Numbered from the stretch's first letter, positions 51,735 through 59,957 are shown. The stretch is 64,000 nucleotides of DNA from Parapedobacter soli (GCF_025460835.1 NZ_JAMXAY010000005.1:62001-126000); one strand, 5' to 3'. The notes: a model not told the origin generated them from the sequence alone. Program-made: numbers and translations.

Positions 51735-52328
51735 ATGGGAAGACCACACACATTGCCGGATTTGTATGACAGCGTTTTAAGGCTTAGGCTTGCGTTGTTG
51801 AAGCGTGACGGCTATTTTAAACCCAATATCCGTAGATCGGGCATTGTCACTTGGCATGACAGGTACGGTGAAAAGCGTGCGAGCATTTCCATTGAAACCA
51901 ATACCCTATCTGACGATGGGCATTATATCGAACTGGATTACAGGTATGGGGGCGATACCCGTAAGTACAGGGTATACATTACCTATCAGCCGTCAAATCT
52001 TGGAAAGGGATTGATACCTTATTTCGTCTGCCCGCAGACAGGGAAGCGATGCCGGATACTTTACAGTATTGGCGGTTATTTCCTGCACCGGGAAGCGTTC
52101 AACCATGCCATGTATGAGTGCCAGACGCAAAGCAAAAGGTACAGGGATTTAGAACGGCTTTATGGCGCACATTTACGACTGGACAGTAATTATGAAAAAC
52201 TTCACAAAAAACATTTTATGAAGTATTATGCCGGGAAGCCGACAAAGCGATACCAAAAAATATTGAGGGAAATACAACGCGGCGAAAGCGTGCCATACCA
52301 AGAAGTGGAGCGGGCGATGATTATGTAA
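51735..52328 (+). CDS. Unknown element-borne protein with possible zinc-binding core
   Basis: The 197-residue basic protein contains VCPQTGKRCRILYSIGGYFLHREAF...YECQTQSKR (about residues 98-140), a Cys-rich strand pair of a kind seen in small proteins of Bacteroidota and proteobacterial mobile elements. The N-terminus (MGRPHTLPDLYDSVLRLRLALLKRDGYFKP) is helical. It is the last gene of the element and is followed by the conserved terminator repeat. The function is unknown; nucleic-acid binding is plausible. Confidence 0.6.
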   Translation: MGRPHTLPDLYDSVLRLRLALLKRDGYFKPNIRRSGIVTWHDRYGEKRASISIETNTLSDDGHYIELDYRYGGDTRKYRVYITYQPSNLGKGLIPYFVCPQTGKRCRILYSIGGYFLHREAFNHAMYECQTQSKRYRDLERLYGAHLRLDSNYEKLHKKHFMKYYAGKPTKRYQKILREIQRGESVPYQEVERAMIM

Positions 52329-52333
52329 GAAGC

Positions 52334-52364
52334 AAAACAAAACCCCATCAACCTAATGACGGGG
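52334..52364 (+). repeat. 31-bp block identical to 44761-44791 (terminator hairpin)
   Basis: All 31 bases match the copy after the HEPN-like gene. It contains the CCCC-TCA/TGA-GGGG hairpin; the downstream T-run is weaker here (CTTCGTACGTTTT). It ends the element's operon and, with the core and arm site, defines a conserved right-end module. Confidence 0.75.
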
Positions 52365-52437
52365 CTTCGTACGTTTTAAAATACCTTGCGGCACTGGAAC
52401 AAAGATAGCACATTTCTTTGACCTGAAAACAGTCAAA

Positions 52438-52459
52438 ACAGCCCCACAAATAGCCCCAC
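52438..52459 (+). repeat. Candidate integrase arm site, right
   Basis: Identical to the 22-mer at 45283-45304. It ends 55 bases before the attachment core at 52515, the same spacing as in the older right end at 44898/44954. Confidence 0.6.
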
Positions 52460-52515
52460 TACCAAAAACAAAAACAGCAAACAACTGAAAACCAATCGAT
52501 TGCTGCTTAATTATG

Positions 52516-52589
52516 TCGGGATGACAGGATTCGAACCTGCGGCCTCTTCGTCCCGAACGAAGCGCGCTACCGGGCTGCGCTACATCCCG
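52516..52589 (-). tRNA. tRNA-Pro (anticodon CGG)
   Basis: On the minus strand the 74-base sequence folds as a cloverleaf: acceptor CGGGATG/CATCCCG with discriminator A, D-arm with AGCGCAGCCCGGTAGCGCG, anticodon stem CTTCG/CGAAG around TTCGGGA (anticodon CGG, reading CCG), and T-arm with GGTTCGAATCC. CCA is not encoded. Its 3' end is the insertion site of the integrative element to the left and remains intact. Confidence 0.96.
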
Positions 52590-52707
52590 TTCCACTGGTA
52601 ACGTGGGTGTGCAAAAGTATTACTTTCTTCTCAAAAATGAAAGCTCGAATTCATTCTAAAATGTATCGCTGACCAATTCCCCCCTAGTCAAAAACTCAAA
52701 ACATTTC

Positions 52708-52736
52708 TTGCATATTCAGACTTTTATTTAACTTTG
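52708..52736 (+). promoter_or_regulatory. Promoter of the membrane protein-regulator operon
   Basis: TTG (52708-52710) and TAACTTTG (52729-52736) fit the -33 and -7 elements with an 18-base gap. The start codon is 20 bases downstream at 52756. The -7 region continues as ACTTT...AAAGT, a looser version of the palindrome at 53706, so it may also be an operator for the regulator encoded in this operon. Confidence 0.65.
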
Positions 52737-52755
52737 AAAAAAAAAGTACTTTTAA

Positions 52756-53379
52756 ATGAAAACGAAACAGGACTACATCGGAGACATCGCGGAAATCCGT
52801 TCGATGATGGAGCGGACCTCTAAGTTTCTGTCGCTCTCCGGGTGGGCGGGGGTAATGGCTGGTATCTATGCAATCGCTGCAGTTTATCTGGCTTACACAG
52901 TCCTTGGTTTTAATCCCGGGGGCATCACTTATGGCACCGCCCCGGCAAATCCGGCGCCAGCCCTCCCTCAGCTTCTCACTTTGGCCATCGGCACGTTGCT
53001 ACTCGCCGTTGGCACCGCAGTTTTCCTATCCCACCGGAAATCGAGCAAACGGGGTGAAAACCTTTGGAATAGCACATCCCGCCGCATGGTCACCACGATG
53101 ATTATTCCGCTAGTTACGGGCGGCGTATCTATCCTGATTTTGCTATCGTACGGATTAGTTGGACTGGCCGCACCTCTTTCCTTGATTTTCTATGGACTCG
53201 CCCTCTATAGCGCCGGCAACTTCACCTATAGCGCGGTTAAGTGGTTAGGGGGTATTGAAATTACACTTGGGCTTATCGGCCTTGGCTTTATTAGTTACGG
53301 ATTAATTTGCTGGACCATCGGCTTCGGTTTGCTGCATATCGTTTATGGCATCTATATCTATTATCGTTTCGAGAAGTGA
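52756..53379 (+). CDS. Integral membrane protein, about six spans
   Basis: The 207-residue protein begins MKTKQDYIGDIAEIRSMMERTSKFLSLSGW, a soluble helix followed by about six hydrophobic spans (for example ILILLSYGLVGLAAPLSLIF and GLGFISYGLICWTIGFGL). No enzyme motif is present. It overlaps the winged-helix regulator by 4 bp (GTGA), and the DUF4153 membrane protein follows, an arrangement I recall as common in Sphingobacteria. The role may be envelope sensing. Confidence 0.75.
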   Translation: MKTKQDYIGDIAEIRSMMERTSKFLSLSGWAGVMAGIYAIAAVYLAYTVLGFNPGGITYGTAPANPAPALPQLLTLAIGTLLLAVGTAVFLSHRKSSKRGENLWNSTSRRMVTTMIIPLVTGGVSILILLSYGLVGLAAPLSLIFYGLALYSAGNFTYSAVKWLGGIEITLGLIGLGFISYGLICWTIGFGLLHIVYGIYIYYRFEK

Positions 53380-53675
53380 AATTAGCAATAGACGGATTAT
53401 ATAAGGCATTCGAAAGCCGGGTGAGGCTTGGCATCATGTCGGCATTGGCCGTTAACGATACGCTCGACTTCAACGCGCTGAAAGAGTTTTTAGGTGTCAC
53501 CGACGGGAATCTGGCGAGCCATATCAAGGCATTGGAAAAGGAGCAATTCATCGGCGTAAACAAGTCGTTCGTAGGAAAGAAACCGAATACACAATATCAT
53601 ATAACAGCGGAGGGCAAAACTGCATTCAACAGACACCTGAAAGCACTGGAACAACTAATCGAATCACAGAAATAA
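53376..53675 (+). CDS. Winged-helix transcriptional regulator
   Basis: The 99-residue regulator starts at the GTG at 53376, which overlaps the previous stop by 4 bp. It is a compact winged helix-turn-helix: LYKAFESRVRLGIMSALAVNDTLDFNALKEFLGVTDGNLASHIKALEKEQFIGVNKSFVGKKPNTQYHIT, with the recognition helix at about residues 40-55 and the wing near KKPNTQYHIT. It is of MarR/ArsR-like size without a ligand domain. The candidate target is the palindrome AACTTTGA-AAA-TCAAAGTT at 53706, directly downstream and ahead of the DUF4153 gene, and its looser copy at the operon promoter. Confidence 0.82.
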   Translation: MKLAIDGLYKAFESRVRLGIMSALAVNDTLDFNALKEFLGVTDGNLASHIKALEKEQFIGVNKSFVGKKPNTQYHITAEGKTAFNRHLKALEQLIESQK

Positions 53676-53705
53676 TGACGTTAGAAAGGGACCATCACCC
53701 CCATA

Positions 53706-53724
53706 AACTTTGAAAATCAAAGTT
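53706..53724. promoter_or_regulatory. Palindrome upstream of the DUF4153 gene, candidate operator
   Basis: AACTTTGA (53706-53713) and TCAAAGTT (53717-53724) are perfect 8-bp arms around AAA. The left arm overlaps a -7-like AAACTTTG. It lies 35 bp before the start at 53760 and 30 bp after the winged-helix regulator gene. A related ACTTT/AAAGT arrangement is present at 52731-52748. Confidence 0.65.
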
Positions 53725-53759
53725 CTTTTTATAAAAACAATCACATAATCCACATACAA

Positions 53760-55001
53760 ATGAAAACGGAAATCTGCACCCACCTCAACAACCCCGTGCA
53801 ATTGGAAATATTATACCGCACAAACCGTGCGGCATTCAAGCAATCGTTCAATGACCTGCTTCCAACCCTCAAGGGTAATATCATTGCCGAGTGTTGGGAC
53901 GCGCGGTTGAATTATACGGGCCGAACCATCGATCGAAGTACCCGAATGGACCTGATATTTATCACCGTCGCAGCTATTACCCTAGGCTTCATTGGCCAAT
54001 TTCCCACGGTGTTCGGCATCGATAGCGATTTCTTCTACTCCCGGAACATCGGCTTCATGGTTTTCCCACCTTTAACGATGTACTTTGCATGGAAACATCG
54101 CCTACCAGCGGCAAAAATTGCTTTCCTATTCGGTGCAATGCTTATCTGCTTGCTTTTCATCAACCTAATGCCAGATATTCCAACGAGCGACACGGTTGTA
54201 TTATCATGCTTCCACCTCATACTTATACTGTGGTCTATATTGGGTATTGCGTTCGTAGGCAGCACCCGCGACAGGAGCGAACAGCGGATCCGGTTTCTCA
54301 CATACAACGGCGACCTATTGGTGATGATGGCGCTTATCTCCATGGGCGGTGCTATCCTTTCGGGCATCACCGTCAACTTGTTCTCGGCAATCGGGTTTAA
54401 CATTGAAGAGGCCTATTTCCGTTATGTCGGGATCACAGGCGCAGTCGCAATACCCTTGGTTGCCACCTACCTGATCCGGTCCAACCCCCAGCTAGTCGGA
54501 AAAATCTCACCGATTATCGCACGGATATTCTGCCCGCTGGTATTGGCAATGCTTATCATCTTCCTCCCTGCCATGGTTTACGGTGGGAAAGACCCTTATA
54601 CCGATAGGGAGTTCCTGCTGATTTTCAACATCCTATTAATTGGCGTAATGGCCATTATCTTCTTTTCCATCGCCGGTACTTCAGACCGCGCCCGAAGGCG
54701 TACGGAAGTATGGGTGATCACATTACTTGCCATTGTGACAGTTGTTGTCAATGCTGTGGCCCTCTCCGCCATCCTTTTCCGCATCACCGAATGGGGGATT
54801 ACACCCAACAGGGTAGCTGTACTCGGTGCCAATTTATTGGCTATAGTAAACCTCTTGCTGGCAATCGTCCAGCTTTTCAGTGTACTACGGGGCAGTGCAC
54901 CGATAGATAAAGTCCAAAATGCCGTTGCACGGTACCTGCCCGTTTATTGCCTGTGGGCCATTGCTGTGACGTTCATATTCCCGCTGGTATTTGGGTGGTG
55001 A
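53760..55001 (+). CDS. DUF4153-type integral membrane protein
   Basis: The 413-residue protein has about 10-11 membrane spans after a soluble N-terminal segment of about 65 residues. Short polar loops carry VGSTRDRSEQRIRFLTYNGD and IAGTSDRARRRTEVW; the overall pattern (NLFSAIGFNIEEAYFRYVGI in mid-protein) fits the DUF4153 family. The family function is unknown. It stands behind a winged-helix regulator and a palindromic site, so it is probably inducible. The gap to the tRNA-Leu contains a weak inverted repeat (AAAAAGAGGCCGCCTTTTT, 55055-55075) that may end transcription. Confidence 0.75.
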   Translation: MKTEICTHLNNPVQLEILYRTNRAAFKQSFNDLLPTLKGNIIAECWDARLNYTGRTIDRSTRMDLIFITVAAITLGFIGQFPTVFGIDSDFFYSRNIGFMVFPPLTMYFAWKHRLPAAKIAFLFGAMLICLLFINLMPDIPTSDTVVLSCFHLILILWSILGIAFVGSTRDRSEQRIRFLTYNGDLLVMMALISMGGAILSGITVNLFSAIGFNIEEAYFRYVGITGAVAIPLVATYLIRSNPQLVGKISPIIARIFCPLVLAMLIIFLPAMVYGGKDPYTDREFLLIFNILLIGVMAIIFFSIAGTSDRARRRTEVWVITLLAIVTVVVNAVALSAILFRITEWGITPNRVAVLGANLLAIVNLLLAIVQLFSVLRGSAPIDKVQNAVARYLPVYCLWAIAVTFIFPLVFGW

Positions 55002-55100
55002 GCCGCGGAAAAAGCACAGTTGCACCCGGGGGTAAGGTAGGCAGTAATACAAATAAAAAGAGGCCGCCTTTTTGAGACAGCCCCTAAGATTCCTGTGCCG

Positions 55101-55183
55101 TGCGGAAGAGCAGATTCGAACTGCCACGCCCTTAGGGCGCCACCCCCTCAAGATGGTGCGTCTACCAATTTCGCCACTTCCGC
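55101..55183 (-). tRNA. tRNA-Leu (anticodon GAG)
   Basis: On the minus strand an 83-base class II tRNA is visible: acceptor GCGGAAG/CTTCCGC with discriminator A, D-arm TGGCGAAATTGGTAGACGCA, anticodon stem CCATC/GGTGG around TTGAGGG (anticodon GAG, reading CUC), a long variable arm GCGCCCTAAGGGCGT, and T-arm AGTTCGAATCT. CCA is not encoded. No element is inserted here. Confidence 0.96.
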
Positions 55184-55222
55184 AAGAGGATTTGCTGGTG
55201 CAAACTTAGAGATTTTTTTTCT

Positions 55223-56128
55223 TTATTCAAGCTTTTTTTCTTCCAAGCTCTCCGTCACGGAGTTATCGATAAGCGTTTGGATAATTCCGTCGGCTAATCC
55301 GACCCTCGGAACGATAATCTGCCGCAACCGACCCGCTTTCATCAGTGTCAGGAAAATTTCACACGCGGGGATAATCACATCGGCACGGTCGTGATTCAAT
55401 CCGAGAACATTGATGCGATCTTTCAACGAAAAAGAGTTCAGGTACTGGTACAACGATTTCAGCTTAGTGAATGAAATGGGCTTGTCTTCTTTGTTGTTGT
55501 TCGCTAGTCTCGACAGTTTATTGATATTGCCCCCGGTACCGATACCATACACGGCCTTGAATTCCTTCGTATGGGTCTTCACCCACGTCCGCATCTCATC
55601 CCATGTCTCCTCACGGTCTTGGTTATCCAGTATACGGATTGTCCCGACGTTGAATGATGCCGAAGCAACCAGCTTGGAATCAGCAAATACCGATAGCTCT
55701 GTACTACCTCCTCCCACATCGATATACAGGTATGCTTTATTGTTGTTGAGGTGTTGTTCAATACGACTGTTGTAGATAATCCTGGCCTCTTCCCTTCCAT
55801 CGATAATTTTCAGGTCTATACCTGCACCATTGATGACGTCCAATAGCGAGGCGCCGTTGACTGCCTCTCGCATAGCAGATGTCGCGCAAGCCATGTATTT
55901 GCTCACCTTGTAAACGTCCATCAAATTCCGGAATGCGGCCATCGTTTTCACCAAGTCCTCCGCTTTCGGTTCGGAAATGCGCCTGTCGATGAACGCGTCA
56001 TCGCCCAATCTCAAAGGCACCCGTACCAGCGTGTTTTTTTTAAACGATATGACGTCGTCGTTCCGGATAATGTCGGCTATTAAAAGCCGAACTGCGTTAG
56101 ATCCAATGTCTATTGCTGCGTATCTCAC
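55223..56128 (-). CDS. ppx: Ppx/GppA-family phosphatase (exopolyphosphatase)
   Basis: The 301-residue protein has the ASKHA-type fold of Ppx/GppA. AAIDIGSNAVRLLIAD (residues 4-19) is the first phosphate loop. ATSAMREAVNG (about 84-94), GREEARIIYNSR (about 116-127) and DVGGGSTELSVF (about 140-151, the second phosphate loop with conserved Glu) follow. The length matches the short, single-domain Ppx of Bacteroidota. It removes terminal phosphate from polyphosphate, or acts on pppGpp. The gene begins 7 bp after the ppk1 stop on the same strand, so synthesis and breakdown of polyphosphate are encoded together. Confidence 0.93.
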   Translation of the reverse strand: MRYAAIDIGSNAVRLLIADIIRNDDVISFKKNTLVRVPLRLGDDAFIDRRISEPKAEDLVKTMAAFRNLMDVYKVSKYMACATSAMREAVNGASLLDVINGAGIDLKIIDGREEARIIYNSRIEQHLNNNKAYLYIDVGGGSTELSVFADSKLVASASFNVGTIRILDNQDREETWDEMRTWVKTHTKEFKAVYGIGTGGNINKLSRLANNNKEDKPISFTKLKSLYQYLNSFSLKDRINVLGLNHDRADVIIPACEIFLTLMKAGRLRQIIVPRVGLADGIIQTLIDNSVTESLEEKKLE

Positions 56129-56135
56129 TTTTCTG

Positions 56136-58202
56136 TCAAGATTTATATTTAAGGTAATTATAGATATCCTCTTGCGCCCGGTGCTTGATCTTGCTTTTCA
56201 CACCGATATAGCGGTTATTGTTCGACTGGTTGATTTCCCTGGCTTTAGTATTATCCCGCAATTGGATATTGATGATATCCCGGATTTCTTTCCTAATCTG
56301 TACATCCACAATCGGGAAAGCAACCTCTACCCTGCGGTCGATATTGCGTGTCATCAAATCGGCCGACGACAGGTAAATCAGCTCATCGCCACCATTGCCG
56401 AAAATCCAAACCCGCGCGTGCTCCAGATAGCGGTCCACGATGCTCCTCACCGTTATCCTTTCGCTGAAACCTGCCTGCCCCGGCACCAAACAGCACATCC
56501 CCCGTACGATAAGTTGAATGGTTACGCCGGCATTGCTGGCGTCATAGAGCTTCTGTATCATCTCCTCATCCGACAGGCTGTTCATCTTCAGGATCATGTA
56601 TGCTTTTTTTCCCGACTTGGCCACTTCTATCTCGTTGGCAATGAGCTGATACAACCGGGGGCGTGTCCCCAGGGGTGAGGCAATAATCGATTTGTAATCG
56701 CGGTGAAAAACCTGCTTCTCCAGACCTTTGAAAAGACGCTTCAAGTCTCTGGTAATTGCAGGGTCTACCGTAAACAGGCTATGGTCGCAATAACTTTTCG
56801 CCGTCTTCTCGTTGAAATTGCCCGTGGCAAGATTCGCGTAATACGCCAATCCGCCTTTTTCGCGGCGCGTAACCAGGCACACCTTAGCGTGTACCTTATA
56901 TTGCACGACACCGATATTGACGTTAACCCCTCCGTCCTCCAATTTATTGCGCCAGTATATATTTGCTTCCTCATCAAACCGGGCCTTCAATTCAAGTAAG
57001 CAATTAACCTTTTTGCCATTTTGCGCAGCGTTAATCAATGCGTTGATCACGCTCGAGTTCTCGGCCAACCGATAAAGGCAGATATTGATTTCCTGCACCT
57101 TGGGATCGATGGCCGCCTCTCGGAGAAAGTGTACGATATAATCGAACGACTGGTACGGTAGACTGACCAAGTAGTCTCGCTGTGCCATTTGGCTGAATAT
57201 ACTCCGGCCAAGGTCCATGTTATTGACCCGCAATTGGGACACTGGAGGATATTCCAACTCCGATCCGCCAACATTAGGGAAATCGATGAAATCTTTAAAG
57301 TTATGGTACCGTCCGCCGGGTATTAATGCATCCGGGTCCAGCTGCATCCGGCTAACCAAATAATTCAGTGTATCGATCGGGATATCGCTGTCATACAACA
57401 ACCGCATGGGCCGTCCTTTATCCCTGCGTTGTAAACTATGCATGAGTGCGTCGACGAACTTTTCACTCATATTAGGATCGATATCCAACTCGGCATCACG
57501 CGTAAGCTGTATGCTGTGGGCTTCGATGGTATCGTACTCAAAAATAAAGAAAAGATCGTCTAGGCAATACCTGATAATGTCGTCTAGCAGGATAATGAAC
57601 TTCAGTCCATTATTTTCGGGCAGGATGAGAAAGCGAGAAATAATCGGGCTGGGTATCTCTACCAACGCATGCTTTACCTTTTTCCGGAACGTCAACTTAA
57701 CGATGAAGTAGATATGTCTGTCCTTAAGCTCCGGAAACGGGGTTGTCGGATCCGCTCCTTCCAACATAATGGGTACCAATGCGGGGAGTATCTGGCGCCT
57801 GAAATAATCACGCACATACGCACCCCTACCTACATTCAGCTGCTGCTCATTGATGATAAATATTTTCTGCGCCTCAAGCTCTTTGATGATTTCCTGTTCA
57901 TAAAGATAATCGAAACGCTTTTCGAGGCGGACTACCGTATTTTTGATTTCATTTAGGATTTTCTTGGGATTGAACCCAAGCATGGTCTTGGCTTTGTTGT
58001 TGATATCTACCAACCGGTTGAGCGTGGCCACCCTCACCCGATAAAACTCATCCAGATTGGACGAGAAAATCGCCAAAAACCGAAGCCGTTCAACAAGCGG
58101 CACCGTTTTGTCAGAAGCTTCCTGCAGCACCCGCTCGTTAAAATACAACCAGCTTATCTCACGATTTATAAGGGGATATTTATGCTTCACTACTGCTATC
58201 AT
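56136..58202 (-). CDS. ppk1: Polyphosphate kinase 1
   Basis: The protein is 688 residues from the ATG at 58202; an earlier in-frame start adds 12 residues that do not resemble the family. The N domain begins PLINREISWLYFNERVLQEA, the usual opening. The catalytic half includes ELKARFDEEANI, the autophosphorylated His in YKVHAKVCLVTR (about residue 430), LFTVDPAITRD, and a second conserved block HARVWIFGNGGDELIYLSSADLMTRNIDRRVEV (about 580-612). It makes polyphosphate from ATP at the membrane. It forms an operon with the ppx gene downstream. Confidence 0.96.
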   Translation of the reverse strand: MIAVVKHKYPLINREISWLYFNERVLQEASDKTVPLVERLRFLAIFSSNLDEFYRVRVATLNRLVDINNKAKTMLGFNPKKILNEIKNTVVRLEKRFDYLYEQEIIKELEAQKIFIINEQQLNVGRGAYVRDYFRRQILPALVPIMLEGADPTTPFPELKDRHIYFIVKLTFRKKVKHALVEIPSPIISRFLILPENNGLKFIILLDDIIRYCLDDLFFIFEYDTIEAHSIQLTRDAELDIDPNMSEKFVDALMHSLQRRDKGRPMRLLYDSDIPIDTLNYLVSRMQLDPDALIPGGRYHNFKDFIDFPNVGGSELEYPPVSQLRVNNMDLGRSIFSQMAQRDYLVSLPYQSFDYIVHFLREAAIDPKVQEINICLYRLAENSSVINALINAAQNGKKVNCLLELKARFDEEANIYWRNKLEDGGVNVNIGVVQYKVHAKVCLVTRREKGGLAYYANLATGNFNEKTAKSYCDHSLFTVDPAITRDLKRLFKGLEKQVFHRDYKSIIASPLGTRPRLYQLIANEIEVAKSGKKAYMILKMNSLSDEEMIQKLYDASNAGVTIQLIVRGMCCLVPGQAGFSERITVRSIVDRYLEHARVWIFGNGGDELIYLSSADLMTRNIDRRVEVAFPIVDVQIRKEIRDIINIQLRDNTKAREINQSNNNRYIGVKSKIKHRAQEDIYNYLKYKS

Positions 58203-58350
58203 GGGCCGCCATAAGTTACACACGGCCAATAATAACAATGCAACGTTTCGTTAAGGTTAAGTGCGAGTTAATTCACCATAACCAAACCTTGTATTGAATC
58301 CGGTCGCAACTTACAACCGCGTGGAACGAATACTCTGTAATACCATAATA

Positions 58351-59382
58351 TCAACCATTCCAGGCCTGCTGTTCGAGGATTTCCAACTGCCAACGTATTT
58401 CCTCTTCTTTCACTGGGAAAGGCTCATCCAATCGTATCTGCGCATACACTGCATTAAACAGGTCATTATAGTCACCCTTGAGTGCCTCGCTGTAATGTAT
58501 CTCCCGGTCACCATTGGGTTTCATCAGTGTAATCAACCCCTCCTTGCCTGGAGGCTCTATACCATAATCGGCGGCTTTCGGCGACATGCCCGCCTGCAGC
58601 TGGTCTTCTTGCACATCTGCCCTTACTTTCTGGAACGACCCCTTGGTGCCATGCAGCACGAAAGCAGGCAGCGGGTTGGCAACCAACAAACTCGCATGCA
58701 CAAAAACCGTCAGCCCCTTAGCGTAGCTGAGCACGAGTGTAGCAAAATCGTCTACCTCGGAACCTTCCCTATGGGCAGCGACAATCTTGATGCTTTTTTT
58801 GGGTTTGCCGAATAATGCGATTACCTGATCAAGGAGGTGCGGACCCAAATCGTACAGCACACCGCTTGCCGGGATGGGGAGTTCTTTAAAAATCTTAGGG
58901 CCTTTCTCCGGACGGTACCGGTCAAACCTGACGTGCAGCTCGATGGGTTCCCCAACCGTCTTCCGCTCCACTACCTGCTTAAGCAACTTAAAATCGCTAT
59001 CCCACCGCCTGTTTTGAAAAACCATGACGTACTTACCCACTTTCCTGCTCAAGTCAAATATCTCCTGTGCTTCTTTGCTGGTAGGAGCAAAAGGTTTCTC
59101 CACCAAAATATGCTTGCCGGCATTCAAGGCCTGCTTAGCAAATTCTACGTGGGTATTATTCGGCGTGTTGACGATAACAAGCTCGATGGCCTCATCATTC
59201 AGCAAATCATCCACCGAGTCATAGCTGATGATATCAGGATAACGTTGCTGTGCACGTTTCTCACTCCGCTCAACGACAGCACGCAATTCAAACCGCGTTT
59301 TCTGGCTCATGAACGGTGCATGGAACACGCGCCCCGACATCCCGTATGACAATATACCTGTGATTATACTCTTCTTCGGCAT
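58351..59382 (-). CDS. Cytoplasmic Gfo/Idh/MocA-family oxidoreductase
   Basis: The 343-residue protein has no Tat leader, unlike the three other members in this window. The Rossmann domain (about residues 6-125) starts ITGILSYGMSGRVFHAPF, a variant of the GxGxxG loop typical of the YdgJ/IolX-like subgroup (SYGMSGRVFHAPF). LVIVNTPNNTHVEFAKQAL and the VEKPFAPTSKEA motif (Lys about residue 96) follow. VFQNRRWDSDF (about 120) and GVLYDLGPHLLDQ (about 180) are subgroup hallmarks. It probably oxidises a sugar or inositol-like polyol with NAD(P). It lies alone between ppk1 and the DUF4142 gene. Confidence 0.92.
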   Translation of the reverse strand: MPKKSIITGILSYGMSGRVFHAPFMSQKTRFELRAVVERSEKRAQQRYPDIISYDSVDDLLNDEAIELVIVNTPNNTHVEFAKQALNAGKHILVEKPFAPTSKEAQEIFDLSRKVGKYVMVFQNRRWDSDFKLLKQVVERKTVGEPIELHVRFDRYRPEKGPKIFKELPIPASGVLYDLGPHLLDQVIALFGKPKKSIKIVAAHREGSEVDDFATLVLSYAKGLTVFVHASLLVANPLPAFVLHGTKGSFQKVRADVQEDQLQAGMSPKAADYGIEPPGKEGLITLMKPNGDREIHYSEALKGDYNDLFNAVYAQIRLDEPFPVKEEEIRWQLEILEQQAWNG

Positions 59383-59399
59383 CGCTGATCTGATTTATA

Positions 59400-59957
59400 T
59401 CAATGATGGGCGCTGTGGTCTTGCTGCCCACCGGCAGCTGCAAAAACAGCTTTCACAGCAGGCAACTTTTCCTCGACATAATCCTGAAGCTGCTTACTCG
59501 TATTACGGCTTACACGGCTAAATTGATCGATAATGGCCGCCTGCTCGTGCTGGACATGCGCGATGTATGCCGCGTTGTCAAACGTTCCCAGCGTATCGGA
59601 CTCGAAATGATCGGCTGCGGCGAACTGTGCCGTACCGGGATGGGGCAGTAAAACAAAGAAGTCTGCAGCAAGATCTTCCAGCTCAGCGGCTATCGGCTCG
59701 TATGTTTCAATGACCTTTGCAGCCAAATCCTTAGCTTGGGCAGAAGCGGCGCCTGCTTGCACATACTGTGCTAACTGCGTCTCGAACTGGGCTTTTTCAT
59801 GTACCGTTTTAAAAAAAACAAACCCTTCTGTGTCAACTTTAGTCTCGTCATTATAAAGGGTGCTCCTGCTTACCTGTTCGCCGGAGGGCCTCGCACAAGA
59901 ACCCAAAACCAACACCGCTAGTGATGCGGCAGCTAAAAAGTTATTTTTTGCGTTCAT
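59400..59957 (-). CDS. DUF4142-like lipoprotein
   Basis: The 185-residue lipoprotein has the lipobox VLVLGSC (Cys about residue 21). Two helical hairpins follow (VHEKAQFETQLAQYVQAGAASAQAKDLAAKVIE... and AAYIAHVQHEQAAIIDQFSRVSRNTSKQLQDYVEEKLPAVKAV), the four-helix ferritin-like layout of DUF4142. The C-terminus is His-rich (DHSAHH). The role is unknown, possibly periplasmic metal binding or stress protection. It ends 17 bp before the oxidoreductase start on the same strand. Confidence 0.8.
   Translation of the reverse strand: MNAKNNFLAAASLAVLVLGSCARPSGEQVSRSTLYNDETKVDTEGFVFFKTVHEKAQFETQLAQYVQAGAASAQAKDLAAKVIETYEPIAAELEDLAADFFVLLPHPGTAQFAAADHFESDTLGTFDNAAYIAHVQHEQAAIIDQFSRVSRNTSKQLQDYVEEKLPAVKAVFAAAGGQQDHSAHH

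Larger units (their letters stand above)
44954..52531 (+). mobile_element. Integrative element in the 3' end of tRNA-Pro(CGG), about 7.4-7.6 kb
   Basis: The right boundary is the 3' end of tRNA-Pro (core GTCGGGATGACAGGATT, 52515-52531). An identical 17-bp copy at 44954-44970 marks the left boundary, and a 13-bp copy at 45154-45166 is an alternative. Inside are a tyrosine integrase at the left end, two unknown genes, an excisionase-like gene, two small helix-turn-helix-type proteins, a P4-type primase-helicase, a zinc-finger primase-like protein and one more unknown. All are on the plus strand. A 22-bp repeat near each end (45283-45304, 52438-52459) looks like integrase arm sites. No capsid, relaxase or conjugation gene is present, so it may be a phage-satellite-like or mobilisable element. 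Confidence 0.82.

Noticed and set aside
44954-52531. Complete prophage
   Set aside because: No capsid, portal, terminase, tail or lysis gene is present; only integration and replication functions.
44954-52531. Conjugative transposon
   Set aside because: No relaxase, coupling protein or tra genes are visible in the element.
52353-52595. 80-codon minus-strand frame over the tRNA-Pro
   Set aside because: It translates the tRNA gene itself (GTG start inside flanking DNA) and is a typical artefact.
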